DNA of 18,380 nt from JABJMC01 sp964459205 (GCA_964459205.1 CAYWKJ010000024.1:1-18380), one strand, 5' to 3'. Positions 7,538 to 15,058 are shown, counted from the stretch's first letter. Numbers and translations are program-made. Notes: generated from the sequence alone by a model not told the origin.

Positions 7538-8626
7538 CTAGTATTCTAATTTAAGGCCGCGTCCAAAATGACCTTGGCTAACAACAGTGATTCCTGGCTT
7601 AGGGGTGACCTCACCAATAATTTGCGCTGGGATATTGTGCTTACGAGCAATAGCTGAAACTTCGCTAGTTTCAGAATCATTAACAATAATCATCATACCA
7701 ACTCCCATGTTCCAGGTCCGGTAAGCCTCACGGTCTTCGACATTACCAAGTTTTTGAAGGACCAACATGGCTGGATGTGGTGGAAAAGAGTGATCAATCA
7801 CAGCTCCGCGCTCTACGTTTTTAAGCACACGCTCGAGATTGCCAGGAATGCCACCGCCAGTGTTATGAACCACTGCTTTAGGATGCACGCGCGGCTCACC
7901 TTTGCGGAAACGTCCAATCATTTCAAGCACACAATTATGATAAATGCGACAAGGGGTTAAAACTGCCTCTCCCCAAGTTTGGGCCTTGTTGAATTTTTTA
8001 CGATGCCAATTCGCACCGTATTCTTTTTTGAGCACGTGACGTACTAATGAAAATCCATTGGAACGGAAGCCGCGGCTTTGAAGAGCCATGATTTTGTCGC
8101 CAGGCTTGATCTGCATGCCGGTAATAAACTTGTGTTTTTCTACAACTCCAACAGCGGAAGCGTTCCAAACAGTGCCTTTAACTTGATCACGTAATTCAGC
8201 AATTTCTCCTCCTGTTATGGCTATATTTTGTTCGCGGCAAGCTTCAGCTAAGCCATCCATTAATTTGCCGATTAACTTATCGTCTACTTTATTAATATCA
8301 ATTGTATTGGTCATAGAAATTACTTCGGCTCCAACACAAATGGCATCATCAGCCACCATGGCAAGTAAGTCGTATCCAAGGGTATCGTAACGATTTACAG
8401 CCTCGCCAATCATAATTTTACTACCAACGCCATCATCATTTTGGACAAGATAAAAATCTCCCATATCAATAGCTCCGGTAAAACCGCCTTCCAATTTAAT
8501 GGGGGCACCAAACATACCTTTGCGGGAAACGTGAGTGGAAAGGGCAGCTTTGTAAGCTTTTTTAGAAGCTTTGTCGCCGGCATCAATATCTACTCCGGCA
8601 GCCTTGTAAGTTGCTTTAGGGGACAT
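7538..8626 (-). CDS. purM: Phosphoribosylformylglycinamidine cyclo-ligase (AIR synthetase)
   Basis: A 362-residue ATP-dependent enzyme that closes FGAM to aminoimidazole ribonucleotide, the fifth step of de novo purine synthesis. The PurM signature YKAAGVDIDAG is at residues 7-17, followed by the nucleotide motif DGVGSK (65-70), a GGEIAEL segment (139-145; GGETAEM in E. coli), RSNGFSLVR (188-196; HSNGYSLVR in E. coli), HNTGGGIPGNLERVL and YRTWNMGVGMMI. The ATG at 8626 is chosen because PurM homology starts there; a longer open frame to 8761 only overlaps ftsE. It lies 19 bp after the ftsE stop on the same strand, so co-transcription is likely. No other purine gene is in the window. Length matches the family (about 345). 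Confidence 0.93.
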   Translation of the reverse strand: MSPKATYKAAGVDIDAGDKASKKAYKAALSTHVSRKGMFGAPIKLEGGFTGAIDMGDFYLVQNDDGVGSKIMIGEAVNRYDTLGYDLLAMVADDAICVGAEVISMTNTIDINKVDDKLIGKLMDGLAEACREQNIAITGGEIAELRDQVKGTVWNASAVGVVEKHKFITGMQIKPGDKIMALQSRGFRSNGFSLVRHVLKKEYGANWHRKKFNKAQTWGEAVLTPCRIYHNCVLEMIGRFRKGEPRVHPKAVVHNTGGGIPGNLERVLKNVERGAVIDHSFPPHPAMLVLQKLGNVEDREAYRTWNMGVGMMIIVNDSETSEVSAIARKHNIPAQIIGEVTPKPGITVVSQGHFGRGLKLEY

Positions 8627-8645
8627 AATAAAAATTAAAGAGTTA

Positions 8646-9422
8646 TTAATGAATTTCAAAAATTTCAATTTCGCCGACTTCGCCGGCTGGGGTGAGAATT
8701 GCAGCAGAGGCTTCCAGGGTGACTTCCGGCTCAGGAGCCTCCATTTCAGTATCATAACCACTGTGCTTGCGATCAGTGATTATTTTGCCTTCATTAAGCA
8801 CGACTACGCGACCATTTAATTGATCGACTAGTTCGCGGTTATGAGTGGCAAGAAGAACAGTGGCTCCGTTTTCATTAATTTGCAGAAGCAATTTAAGAAT
8901 TTCTTGGGAATTCCAATAATCAAGATTTCCCGTAGGCTCGTCAGCAATAAGCAAGCGTGGGTTATGCACCATGGCTCGGGCAATGGCGGTTCTTTGGCCC
9001 TCACCTCCAGCTAATTGGCGAGGAAATTTCCCTTCATGATCAAGCATCCCGACTAGGTCCAGCACCTCGTAGACGCGTTCGCGAACAGATGATTCGTCTT
9101 GGCCGCAGACCTCGAGCGCGAACGCCACGTTCTCATAAACCGTTTTATTAGGCAGCAAGCGATAATCTTGGAAAACCATACCAACCTTGCGTCGGTACTC
9201 CTGCAACGCAGCTTCCCCAAAATTTGTAATTTCATAACCATCTACTAAAATTGATCCGGAATCGATATCTAAATCACCAATCAGCGCGTGTAAAAGCGTA
9301 GATTTCCCAGCCCCAGAAGGCCCAACAAGTGTTACAAATTCTCCACCACTTACCTCTAAGTCGATGTGATCTAGTACTATATTTTCTCCGTATTTTTTTA
9401 CAATATTTTCAAATTGGATCAT
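8646..9422 (-). CDS. ftsE: Cell-division ABC transporter ATPase FtsE
   Basis: A 258-residue ABC ATPase. In other bacteria FtsE pairs with the membrane protein FtsX and controls septal peptidoglycan hydrolases at the divisome. Visible motifs are Walker A GPSGAGKST (34-42), Q-loop VFQDYRLLPNKTVYENVAFAL (83-103), signature LAGGEGQR (137-144), Walker B LLIADEP (157-163), the D-loop GNLD, and the H-loop histidine at 194. The signature departs from the usual LSGGEQQR at two positions. About 35 acidic residues extend past the normal end (about 222-258). It starts 15 bp after the xer stop and ends 19 bp before purM, suggesting one transcript. No ftsX is adjacent, which is unusual. Another small ABC ATPase of the MacB/LolD type is the main alternative; the DYRLLPNKTVYEN stretch favours FtsE. 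Confidence 0.85.
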   Translation of the reverse strand: MIQFENIVKKYGENIVLDHIDLEVSGGEFVTLVGPSGAGKSTLLHALIGDLDIDSGSILVDGYEITNFGEAALQEYRRKVGMVFQDYRLLPNKTVYENVAFALEVCGQDESSVRERVYEVLDLVGMLDHEGKFPRQLAGGEGQRTAIARAMVHNPRLLIADEPTGNLDYWNSQEILKLLLQINENGATVLLATHNRELVDQLNGRVVVLNEGKIITDRKHSGYDTEMEAPEPEVTLEASAAILTPAGEVGEIEIFEIH

Positions 9423-9437
9423 GTGATCAAAAGGCTT

Positions 9438-10349
9438 TTATTTATGGAATTTCTTATGAACTTCGCGAAGTTTTTTATTGGTTAGGTGGGTGTAGATTTG
9501 CGTAGTGGTGATGGACGCGTGACCAAGCAAGTCTTGGACGGAACGCAGGTCGGCGCCCCGGAATAGCAAGTTGGTGGCAAATGAATGCCGCAATGTGTGG
9601 GGTGTAACTTTTTTTATGATACCAGCTTGCCTGGCGGTTCGTCTAACAATGTTTTGGATCGAAACAGTAGTGAGGCGCTTTTTTTCGTGTAGATCTAAGT
9701 CTTCGTCGCTACGGTGGCGACGCGTATTGATGAATAGCGGGCGCCAATTATCCTGCCGCGTCGCCAAATATCGATCTAACCACTCCACACATCTCTCCGA
9801 CAAAAACACAATTCGTGGCTTGCGCCCCTTCCCACGCACCATAAATTCTTTTCTTTCTAAATCCACTTGATCACAATTCAGGCTCACTAACTCACTTACC
9901 CGCAAACCCGTAGAAAACAGCATTTCTAAAATAGCCCGATCCCGCAAACCGCGTGGCGAACTTAAATCCACGGCTCCAAATAATCGATCTAACTCTTCCC
10001 GCGTTAGAAATTCCACGCTTCTTTTTTCAGATTTTCCCAATTCAATTTTTTCGGGCGCTAAACAAGGGATATCGTTTTTTGTTAAGTATTTCAAAAAAGC
10101 CCGCAAGGCAATCAAATGATAATTCTGTGTCTTTGGTGACAGTGTTCTTCCTCTCTCGTCACTATACCGATTTAAATATAATCGATATTTATGAATTGTA
10201 TCGAGCGTAATTAACTTAGGGTCCTTGTCACCATGCCAATCTAAAAATCTTTTTAAATAATGATGGTAGTTTTGGATTGTTTTGGGAGATTGGTTTTTTC
10301 CAATTTCCGCGTGCTCTAAAAAACGATTTATTAAATTAGAGAGTTTCAT
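9438..10349 (-). CDS. Xer-type tyrosine recombinase
   Basis: A 303-residue site-specific recombinase of the XerC/XerD family, which resolves chromosome dimers at dif sites with FtsK. The N-terminal SAM-like DNA-binding domain spans about 1-105. The catalytic set is complete: R150 (GLRVSEL), K174 (RGKGRKPR), H251 and R254 (HTLRHSFAT), H277 (LLGHAS), and the nucleophile Y286 (TTQIYTHL). An extra charged loop (RRHRSDEDLDLHEKKR) lies before the third motif. The ATG at 10349 is preferred to the in-frame TTG at 10364, because a promoter -10 box overlaps the latter. It heads a likely xer-ftsE-purM transcript. Whether it acts alone at dif or with a partner cannot be told. Integrase function is less likely, since no phage or transposon genes are nearby. 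Confidence 0.92.
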   Translation of the reverse strand: MKLSNLINRFLEHAEIGKNQSPKTIQNYHHYLKRFLDWHGDKDPKLITLDTIHKYRLYLNRYSDERGRTLSPKTQNYHLIALRAFLKYLTKNDIPCLAPEKIELGKSEKRSVEFLTREELDRLFGAVDLSSPRGLRDRAILEMLFSTGLRVSELVSLNCDQVDLERKEFMVRGKGRKPRIVFLSERCVEWLDRYLATRQDNWRPLFINTRRHRSDEDLDLHEKKRLTTVSIQNIVRRTARQAGIIKKVTPHTLRHSFATNLLFRGADLRSVQDLLGHASITTTQIYTHLTNKKLREVHKKFHK

Positions 10350-10355
10350 GTTGAT

Positions 10356-10384
10356 ATTGTACAAAATTTCTTTAGTCCCGGCAA
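10356..10384 (-). promoter_or_regulatory. Promoter of the xer-ftsE-purM unit, probably leaderless
   Basis: On the minus strand TTGCCG (10379-10384), a 17-bp spacer and TACAAT (10356-10361) form a good sigma-70-like promoter. Exactly 6 nt separate the -10 box from the ATG at 10349, so transcription should begin at or next to the start codon. An inverted repeat, TTAGTC (10372-10377) and GACTAA (10387-10392), brackets the -35 box and could be an operator. Confidence 0.55.
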
Positions 10385-10388
10385 TTGA

Positions 10389-10407
10389 CTAATTATCCGG
10401 TAATTAG
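10389..10407. repeat. Inverted repeat over the stop codon of the SLH gene
   Basis: Perfect 7-bp arms CTAATTA (10389-10395) and TAATTAG (10401-10407) surround a 5-bp loop, spanning the last codons and stop of the SLH protein gene. No T-tract follows on the minus strand, so it is not a classical intrinsic terminator. It could stabilise the 3' end of the SLH transcript. Confidence 0.4.
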
Positions 10408-12138
10408 CCGATAAATTGTTTCCGCAACTTCACCGCGGGTTACTTCGTTTCCAGGATTAAAATTCCCCTCAGCATCAGTGTCCATTAGTTCGTTATCCTT
10501 AGCGTACTGCACATATGGCGCATACCAAGCATCAACATAAGTGTCGGCATAAAGCTCAGTAATTGGATAATCAGCTAAAACAATTCCGTAACTACTTAAC
10601 AAAATTTTCAAAAACTCTGCTCTGTTTAAAGAATGGCTAGGCAAATACGTGCCATCTGGATGTCCAGACACAACTCCTAAATTAACTGCGTAATTTAAAT
10701 ATGGTAAATACCAAGCCTCATCCTCTAAATCACTGAAATCTAACATGGTGTAATCTGCTGGCACGTCGTAGCCAAATCCAAGTAATAACATTTTTAAAAT
10801 CTCAACGCGATTAATGGACTGCTCTGGGCGATAAGTGCCATTGGCATAACCCTCAATGATTCCTTCTTCTTTTAAATATTCAATGGCCTCAGCATAACGG
10901 TGCGCTTCACTAACATCAGTAAAAATTAATTCTCCGGAAAGCTCGTCTAAAAGATTACCATCCGCGTCACTACTAAATGAAACAGCTAAATCTTTTAAAT
11001 AACCAACAAAACTATTGTCCGTGGCATCTCCAGGATAATCTCCTAAATAAACTGGACCCGAGCTACGTGGCACATAAAGAGAGCAAGAATCATGTTTTTC
11101 ACCATCTATCCACAAAGAAAATCCCACCGCCTGTCCATAGCCGAGCATAACTGTTTGCCAATCATATAAACCTAAAGAATCTAAGGTGTAGAGATGATGC
11201 CATCCGGTGCCATCCTCACAATTAGAGCTGGCTTCATCGGCATATAAACTCACCTTAAGAGTGGCATCCTCGTTTAAAGTAACACTTAATGATCCAGTGG
11301 CCGGTGTATCGTCTCCATTCATATCAAAAATTGTCCCAATTTCAGATCCATCATCAATATAAATATCAAAAGAAAAAGTGCCGTGTTTAGGAATTTCAAC
11401 ATACTCGCTAAGACTGGCACTATAGCTAGCGCTGTCAGGATGATAATCGTATTCACTGGGGCCAGTGGTTGAATAAGTTGTTCCTAAATAAAACTTCATG
11501 GCCTCTTCAGAATAAATAAACAACTCGTCCATCAATGCGAGCGTCCCTTCATAGTCATCTAAATAATCTAAAAAAGCATTTACATTGCCACGCACATACT
11601 CCCCTCCATCACGATAAAAATTTGCTATCATTACTACGTTGTCATAGTACTTAACTAAATGAAGACTTGCTTCTTCTAAAGGACGATATTTAATCAAATC
11701 ACTCGCCGTGCTGGAATCTGTGTAATAACTAAAATAATCAGTTCCCTCAGTAAGTAAATTCCAAGTCCCGTAGGTAAAATTTGTAGAATTTTTCCAAACA
11801 TCTAGCTGACTTTCAGCGGCCGCACGGGAAGTATACGGAATAATATAAGCATTAATAATAGGCAGCTCTTCTTGTAAAGATGGCGAAGCATCATAAAGAG
11901 CCTCGTAAGTAATTTCTATGGCTCCGACTTCACTCATAGTTCCACGCTCGACTTCTTCCCAAGTAGAATGATGCTCTAACCCACTTAAATATCCCCCACT
12001 TGGAAAAAGATAATCTAAATTCTCCTGTAAATCAGCAAAAGTAACTAGCTCATCGTCTGATTCTCCGGCCGAAACTCCAGGCACAAATAACGTGCATGTG
12101 AGCAGGAGGAGTGATACGATAGAAGTCCACTTTTTCAT
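10393..12138 (-). CDS. Secreted SLH-domain surface protein with a LamG-like domain
   Basis: A 581-residue exported acidic protein. Residues 1-24 are a signal peptide (MKKWTS, hydrophobic core, VSA|GES). Residues about 25-235 form a domain I do not recognise. Residues about 250-388 look like a LamG/concanavalin-type beta-sandwich (FSFDIYIDDG, WQTVMLGYG, FSLWIDGEKHDSC, YLGDYPG, FVGYLKDLAVSF), a fold often used for glycan or protein binding. Three SLH domains follow, starting at about 406 (FTDVSEAHRY), 468 (FSDLEDEAWY) and 530 (YADTYVDAWY), each with the G-x-Y/F-x-P and N/T-R-x-E pattern. SLH triplets bind secondary cell-wall polymers and anchor S-layer proteins, so this is probably attached non-covalently at the surface. 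It is divergent from the dGTPase-like gene. Its start has no Shine-Dalgarno; a TAAATA box lies 6 nt upstream. Confidence 0.9.
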   Translation of the reverse strand: MKKWTSIVSLLLLTCTLFVPGVSAGESDDELVTFADLQENLDYLFPSGGYLSGLEHHSTWEEVERGTMSEVGAIEITYEALYDASPSLQEELPIINAYIIPYTSRAAAESQLDVWKNSTNFTYGTWNLLTEGTDYFSYYTDSSTASDLIKYRPLEEASLHLVKYYDNVVMIANFYRDGGEYVRGNVNAFLDYLDDYEGTLALMDELFIYSEEAMKFYLGTTYSTTGPSEYDYHPDSASYSASLSEYVEIPKHGTFSFDIYIDDGSEIGTIFDMNGDDTPATGSLSVTLNEDATLKVSLYADEASSNCEDGTGWHHLYTLDSLGLYDWQTVMLGYGQAVGFSLWIDGEKHDSCSLYVPRSSGPVYLGDYPGDATDNSFVGYLKDLAVSFSSDADGNLLDELSGELIFTDVSEAHRYAEAIEYLKEEGIIEGYANGTYRPEQSINRVEILKMLLLGFGYDVPADYTMLDFSDLEDEAWYLPYLNYAVNLGVVSGHPDGTYLPSHSLNRAEFLKILLSSYGIVLADYPITELYADTYVDAWYAPYVQYAKDNELMDTDAEGNFNPGNEVTRGEVAETIYRLITG

Positions 12139-12144
12139 AATAAT

Positions 12145-12165
12145 TATTTATGATTTTTGACGGAG
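12145..12165. promoter_or_regulatory. Compact divergent promoter region between the SLH and dGTPase-like genes
   Basis: Only 35 bp separate the two start codons. On the plus strand TATGAT (12149-12154) is a good -10 box, predicting a start near 12161 and a 13-nt leader with GGAG (12162-12165) 8 nt before the ATG at 12174. On the minus strand TAAATA (12145-12150) lies 6 nt before the SLH start. The two -10 boxes overlap by 2 bp. Neither has a convincing -35 box at ideal spacing. Confidence 0.4.
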
Positions 12166-12173
12166 ATCAATTA

Positions 12174-13238
12174 ATGGCCTTGGAGGATAAATTTTTAGCA
12201 TCTTATGCACTAAAAAGCAAGGACTCTAAGGGCCGAATGCACCTAGAGAAAGCGGATTTAACGCGAACTCCTTTTCAAAAAGATCGTGACCGAATTATTC
12301 ATAGTCGCGCTTTTCGTCGCTTAAAAATGAAGACTCAAGTTTTTGTGGCACATCACGGTGATCATTTTAGAACTCGCCTGACTCATACTTTGGAGGCGGC
12401 ACAGATTAGTCGAGATATTTCGCGCTCTCTTGGCTTAAATGAAGATTTGGCAGAAGCTATTACTCTGGCGCATGACTTGGGGCATACCCCTTTTGGGCAC
12501 GCTGGCGAAGAAGCTTTAGATGAATTATTGCAACCTTTTGGGCTTTCGTTTGAGCATAATGAACAAAGTCGCCGGATAGTTGAAGAGCTGGAGCATGTTT
12601 ATCCAGATTTTCGCGGTTTGAATTTAACTCATGAAGTCCGCCAAGGTTTAATGAAACACCAAACTCCCTGGGATCAACCAGACAAAGAATTTCAAAAAGC
12701 TAGCTTAGAAGCGCAGGTGGCAAATTTGGCTGATGAAATAGCCTATAATAATCATGACACTGATGATGCGCTGCGAGCGGGCTTAATTACTGAAGATGAT
12801 TTAGGTGAATTAATGATTTGGCAAACTGCGGCTAAGCAAGTTGTTGAAACTTATGGAAAAATTGAAAATTCTTATATTCGGCTGAGTCGAACAGTTAGTA
12901 AAATGATTGGATTAATGATTCATGATTTAATTAAAACTTCTAATCCAGAAGGCGGGGAAATCAAATTTAGTAAGGCTCAAACAAAAATGAATCGCGAATT
13001 AAAGTCGTTTTTAACAGACAGATTTTATTTTCATGAAAATGTTTTAGAACTTTCAAAACGTGGGCAAAATATTATTCGCTCTTTGTTTGAAAACTATCAC
13101 AATCATCCAGATAATTTACCCAAAGAAGAACAAGCCTCTATTAAAAACGGTACCCAATTAGAAATCGTAATTAAAGACTACATCGCGGGCATGACCGATG
13201 AATTTGCTGAGCAAGAATGGGAAAGAGTGCTGCAATAA
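12174..13238 (+). CDS. dGTPase-like HD-domain nucleotide triphosphohydrolase
   Basis: A 354-residue cytoplasmic metal-dependent hydrolase of the deoxyguanosinetriphosphate triphosphohydrolase family, which cuts dNTPs to the nucleoside and triphosphate. The N-terminal family segment RTPFQKDRDRIIHSRAFRRL (about 31-50) and KTQVF precede the HD motif: H71 (THTLEAAQ), H100-D101 (AHDLGHTPFGH) and D187 (NLADEIAYNNHD). The length suits the shorter Type 2-like proteins. The ATG at 12174 is chosen because GGAG stands 8 nt upstream and a -10 box overlaps the earlier in-frame ATG at 12150. The product begins MALEDKFLASYA, which fits the family N-terminus. It ends 1 bp before the convergent prsW stop. Substrate preference (dGTP or all dNTPs) cannot be read from the sequence. 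Confidence 0.92.
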   Translation: MALEDKFLASYALKSKDSKGRMHLEKADLTRTPFQKDRDRIIHSRAFRRLKMKTQVFVAHHGDHFRTRLTHTLEAAQISRDISRSLGLNEDLAEAITLAHDLGHTPFGHAGEEALDELLQPFGLSFEHNEQSRRIVEELEHVYPDFRGLNLTHEVRQGLMKHQTPWDQPDKEFQKASLEAQVANLADEIAYNNHDTDDALRAGLITEDDLGELMIWQTAAKQVVETYGKIENSYIRLSRTVSKMIGLMIHDLIKTSNPEGGEIKFSKAQTKMNRELKSFLTDRFYFHENVLELSKRGQNIIRSLFENYHNHPDNLPKEEQASIKNGTQLEIVIKDYIAGMTDEFAEQEWERVLQ

Positions 13239-13239
13239 A

Positions 13240-14448
13240 CTAATGTTTACTCTTGCCCTTTTTCTTTGCTTTTTTCTTTTTGGTCTTTTTTGTAGGGGTT
13301 GCTACAGCGACTAACTCTTTTTCCTTGGTTTGTTCGGCTTGCTCCTTTTTATGGCGCTCGAAAAGACTTAACTCCTCCTGATAAACATCATAATCTTCTT
13401 CGGAAAATAAAAGATGAATTGCTTTTTTTACGCGGGCAACTTTTTTTAAATCAACTGCTCGGGCGCGGAATAGTTTTATAACATCGTTATCTGGGTCGCG
13501 CTTAGCTAAACGATCACAAATTTCAATAACCTCTTTGAACTTTTCTTCGTTTAACCACATGCCCATCAGCTCAATTACAACATCCTCTTCTTCTTTACCA
13601 ATAGTGGAAGGTCGGGCTTTTTCCTCCTCAGTGAAAACAAGATAAGTCATACGTTTTTTACTCAAATAAATCACCATTGCAAAACCAACAACCACAATGG
13701 CGGCGGCGTATCCAATTTTATTTAACTGTAAGGCGTAGTTAAAAACAGCATGAAGACCCATAGCAAACAGTAACCCCTCCATAGTTTTTCCAAAATGGAA
13801 AATATTTTTCCCTTGAAGTCCCATTTTATTTTGAATCCACTCTAAAACTTTATGACGATGACCAGTCCAACGGTCGAGCTCTAACACCGGATTGCCAAAC
13901 TTACCAATGGCATAGTAATAACCAACTATTCCGGAGAACACCATATGTGCCGCCGCCGTAAAAGTTGATCTAAACATAAAAGCGGCAATCAAATTATTAA
14001 ACTGCCCACTTCCGAAAATTGTATAAAAATAGAAAATGTTTTCGGTAAAAGCGAATCCAAGGGCAATCACAAATAAATAACGAATCGCTTCATTGATAGT
14101 TTTAATTTCAACTTTGGCCCATTTTAGATGACGAACCATATTAAATTTAGTGACCTCCTCAAATACACCAATTGCAATAAAGGTCATTAAAAATCCTAAA
14201 TGAATGTCGTTCACGCTATGCTCAATGGTGTTATAAAGACTCACATCAGAAAACATTAGCCAAGAATACTGAATCACCATAAGTGGAACTACAGAAAGGG
14301 CCCCAAATAAAAACACCTTTAATAGGGTTATTTTTTGAGAGCGATCCCTATTAAATAACAAATACATCCAGATAAGCACTGGCAGTGCGGCCATGATCAG
14401 AGCCACAGATAATGGGAGAATTGAAATTTGGGCCAAATCTGAAAACAT
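13240..14448 (-). CDS. PrsW-family intramembrane metalloprotease with a Lys-rich C-terminal tail
   Basis: A 402-residue polytopic membrane protein with about seven to eight hydrophobic segments up to residue 263. The PrsW motifs are present: E97-E98 in GVFEEVTKF, F-x-x-x-E136-N137 in GFAFTENIFYF, H168 in FTAAAHMVFSG, and H233 in FAMGLHAVFNY. These are the conserved putative metal-binding and catalytic residues of the family. In Bacillus PrsW cleaves the anti-sigma factor RsiW; no sigma or anti-sigma gene is visible here, so the substrate is unknown. The C-terminal third (about 275-402) is soluble and unusual: a helical, TPR-like stretch (IELMGMWLNEEKFKEVIEIC...) and a tail of alternating Lys runs ending KKGKSKH. 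It is convergent with the dGTPase-like gene with a 1-bp gap, and divergent from nrdR. Confidence 0.88.
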   Translation of the reverse strand: MFSDLAQISILPLSVALIMAALPVLIWMYLLFNRDRSQKITLLKVFLFGALSVVPLMVIQYSWLMFSDVSLYNTIEHSVNDIHLGFLMTFIAIGVFEEVTKFNMVRHLKWAKVEIKTINEAIRYLFVIALGFAFTENIFYFYTIFGSGQFNNLIAAFMFRSTFTAAAHMVFSGIVGYYYAIGKFGNPVLELDRWTGHRHKVLEWIQNKMGLQGKNIFHFGKTMEGLLFAMGLHAVFNYALQLNKIGYAAAIVVVGFAMVIYLSKKRMTYLVFTEEEKARPSTIGKEEEDVVIELMGMWLNEEKFKEVIEICDRLAKRDPDNDVIKLFRARAVDLKKVARVKKAIHLLFSEEDYDVYQEELSLFERHKKEQAEQTKEKELVAVATPTKKTKKKKAKKKGKSKH

Positions 14449-14450
14449 TT

Positions 14451-14478
14451 TTGACTTATATTTTAATTAGTTTATTAT
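14451..14478 (+). promoter_or_regulatory. Promoter of nrdR
   Basis: TTGACT (14451-14456), a 16-bp spacer and TATTAT (14473-14478) predict a start near 14485 and a leader of about 37 nt before the ATG at 14522. The -35 box overlaps the -10 box of the divergent prsW promoter. I saw no NrdR-box-like pair of repeats here. Confidence 0.5.
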
Positions 14479-14483
14479 ATCAT
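14455..14483 (-). promoter_or_regulatory. Promoter of prsW-like gene, probably leaderless
   Basis: On the minus strand ATGATA (14478-14483), a 17-bp spacer and TATAAG (14455-14460) are followed after exactly 6 nt by the ATG at 14448, so the transcript would begin at the start codon. It interlocks with the nrdR promoter on the other strand, so the two may compete for polymerase. Confidence 0.5.
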
Positions 14484-14521
14484 TAAATGGCACTTTTTGG
14501 AACCCCTTTAACCCTTTTAGT

Positions 14522-14968
14522 ATGATTTGTCCGAAATGCAAAAAAGAAAGCACCCGCGTTTTGGATTCCCGTGATACTAGTGAAGGTCGACAAATTCGTC
14601 GTCGCCGGGAGTGTGAAAAGTGCAAATTTCGTTTCACAACCTTTGAGAGGCTAGAAACCTCTCATTTTATTGTGATTAAAAAAGACGGCTCAAGGCAACC
14701 TTACCAAAGAGAAAAAATTGAAGGTGGAATTTGGAAATCTTGTGAAAAAAGGCCTGTAACAGAAGCGCAGGTAGAGGAGATTTTAAATGATCTAGAAGAT
14801 GAATTAGGGGCAAATGGCAAAGAAATTCCTTCTACATTAATAGGAGAATTTGTTATGGATGCCCTAAAAAAACTAGATGAAGTGGCTTATATTAGATTTG
14901 CGTCAGTTTATCGCCAATTTAAGGATATTGATTCTTTTAAAAAAGAATTGTCGAAATTACTTAGCTAA
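14522..14968 (+). CDS. nrdR: Transcriptional repressor NrdR
   Basis: A 148-residue ATP/dATP-sensing repressor of ribonucleotide reductase genes. It has the canonical N-terminal zinc ribbon C3-x2-C6 and C31-x2-C34, with the basic stretch GRQIRRRRECEKCKFRFTTFER between and around them. An ATP-cone domain follows (IVIKKDGSRQPYQREKIEGGIWKSC from about residue 50, then ASVYRQFKDIDSF near the C-terminus). Length and start match the family exactly (MxCPxC). No ribonucleotide reductase gene is in the window, so its targets lie elsewhere. It reads toward the L,D-transpeptidase gene, which has its own promoter. Confidence 0.97.
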   Translation: MICPKCKKESTRVLDSRDTSEGRQIRRRRECEKCKFRFTTFERLETSHFIVIKKDGSRQPYQREKIEGGIWKSCEKRPVTEAQVEEILNDLEDELGANGKEIPSTLIGEFVMDALKKLDEVAYIRFASVYRQFKDIDSFKKELSKLLS

Positions 14969-14994
14969 ATCTTGCTTTTTCAGGTGATTTAACC

Positions 14995-15023
14995 TTGAAA
15001 TCGCTATTTAAGTATGTTAAAAT
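14995..15023 (+). promoter_or_regulatory. Promoter of the L,D-transpeptidase gene
   Basis: TTGAAA (14995-15000), a 17-bp spacer and TAAAAT (15018-15023) with an upstream TGT (extended -10) form one of the best promoters in the window. Transcription should start near 15030. The in-frame ATG at 15014 therefore lies upstream of the transcript, and the ATG at 15059 is the real start. Confidence 0.65.
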
Positions 15024-15058
15024 TATTGGAAGACAAAAAAACAAAACAAGTTTTAAAT

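Noticed and set aside
8627..8761. Longer N-terminus for PurM
   Set aside because: The extra 45 residues lack PurM similarity and overlap the end of ftsE; the ATG at 8626 matches the family start.
9418..9429. GATCA/TGATC inverted repeat over the ftsE start codon
   Set aside because: Arms are only 5 bp and lie inside a likely operon; chance is the best explanation.
9438..10349. Tyrosine recombinase as sign of a phage or integrative element
   Set aside because: No att-like direct repeats, tRNA or mobile-element genes are nearby, and the protein looks like housekeeping Xer.
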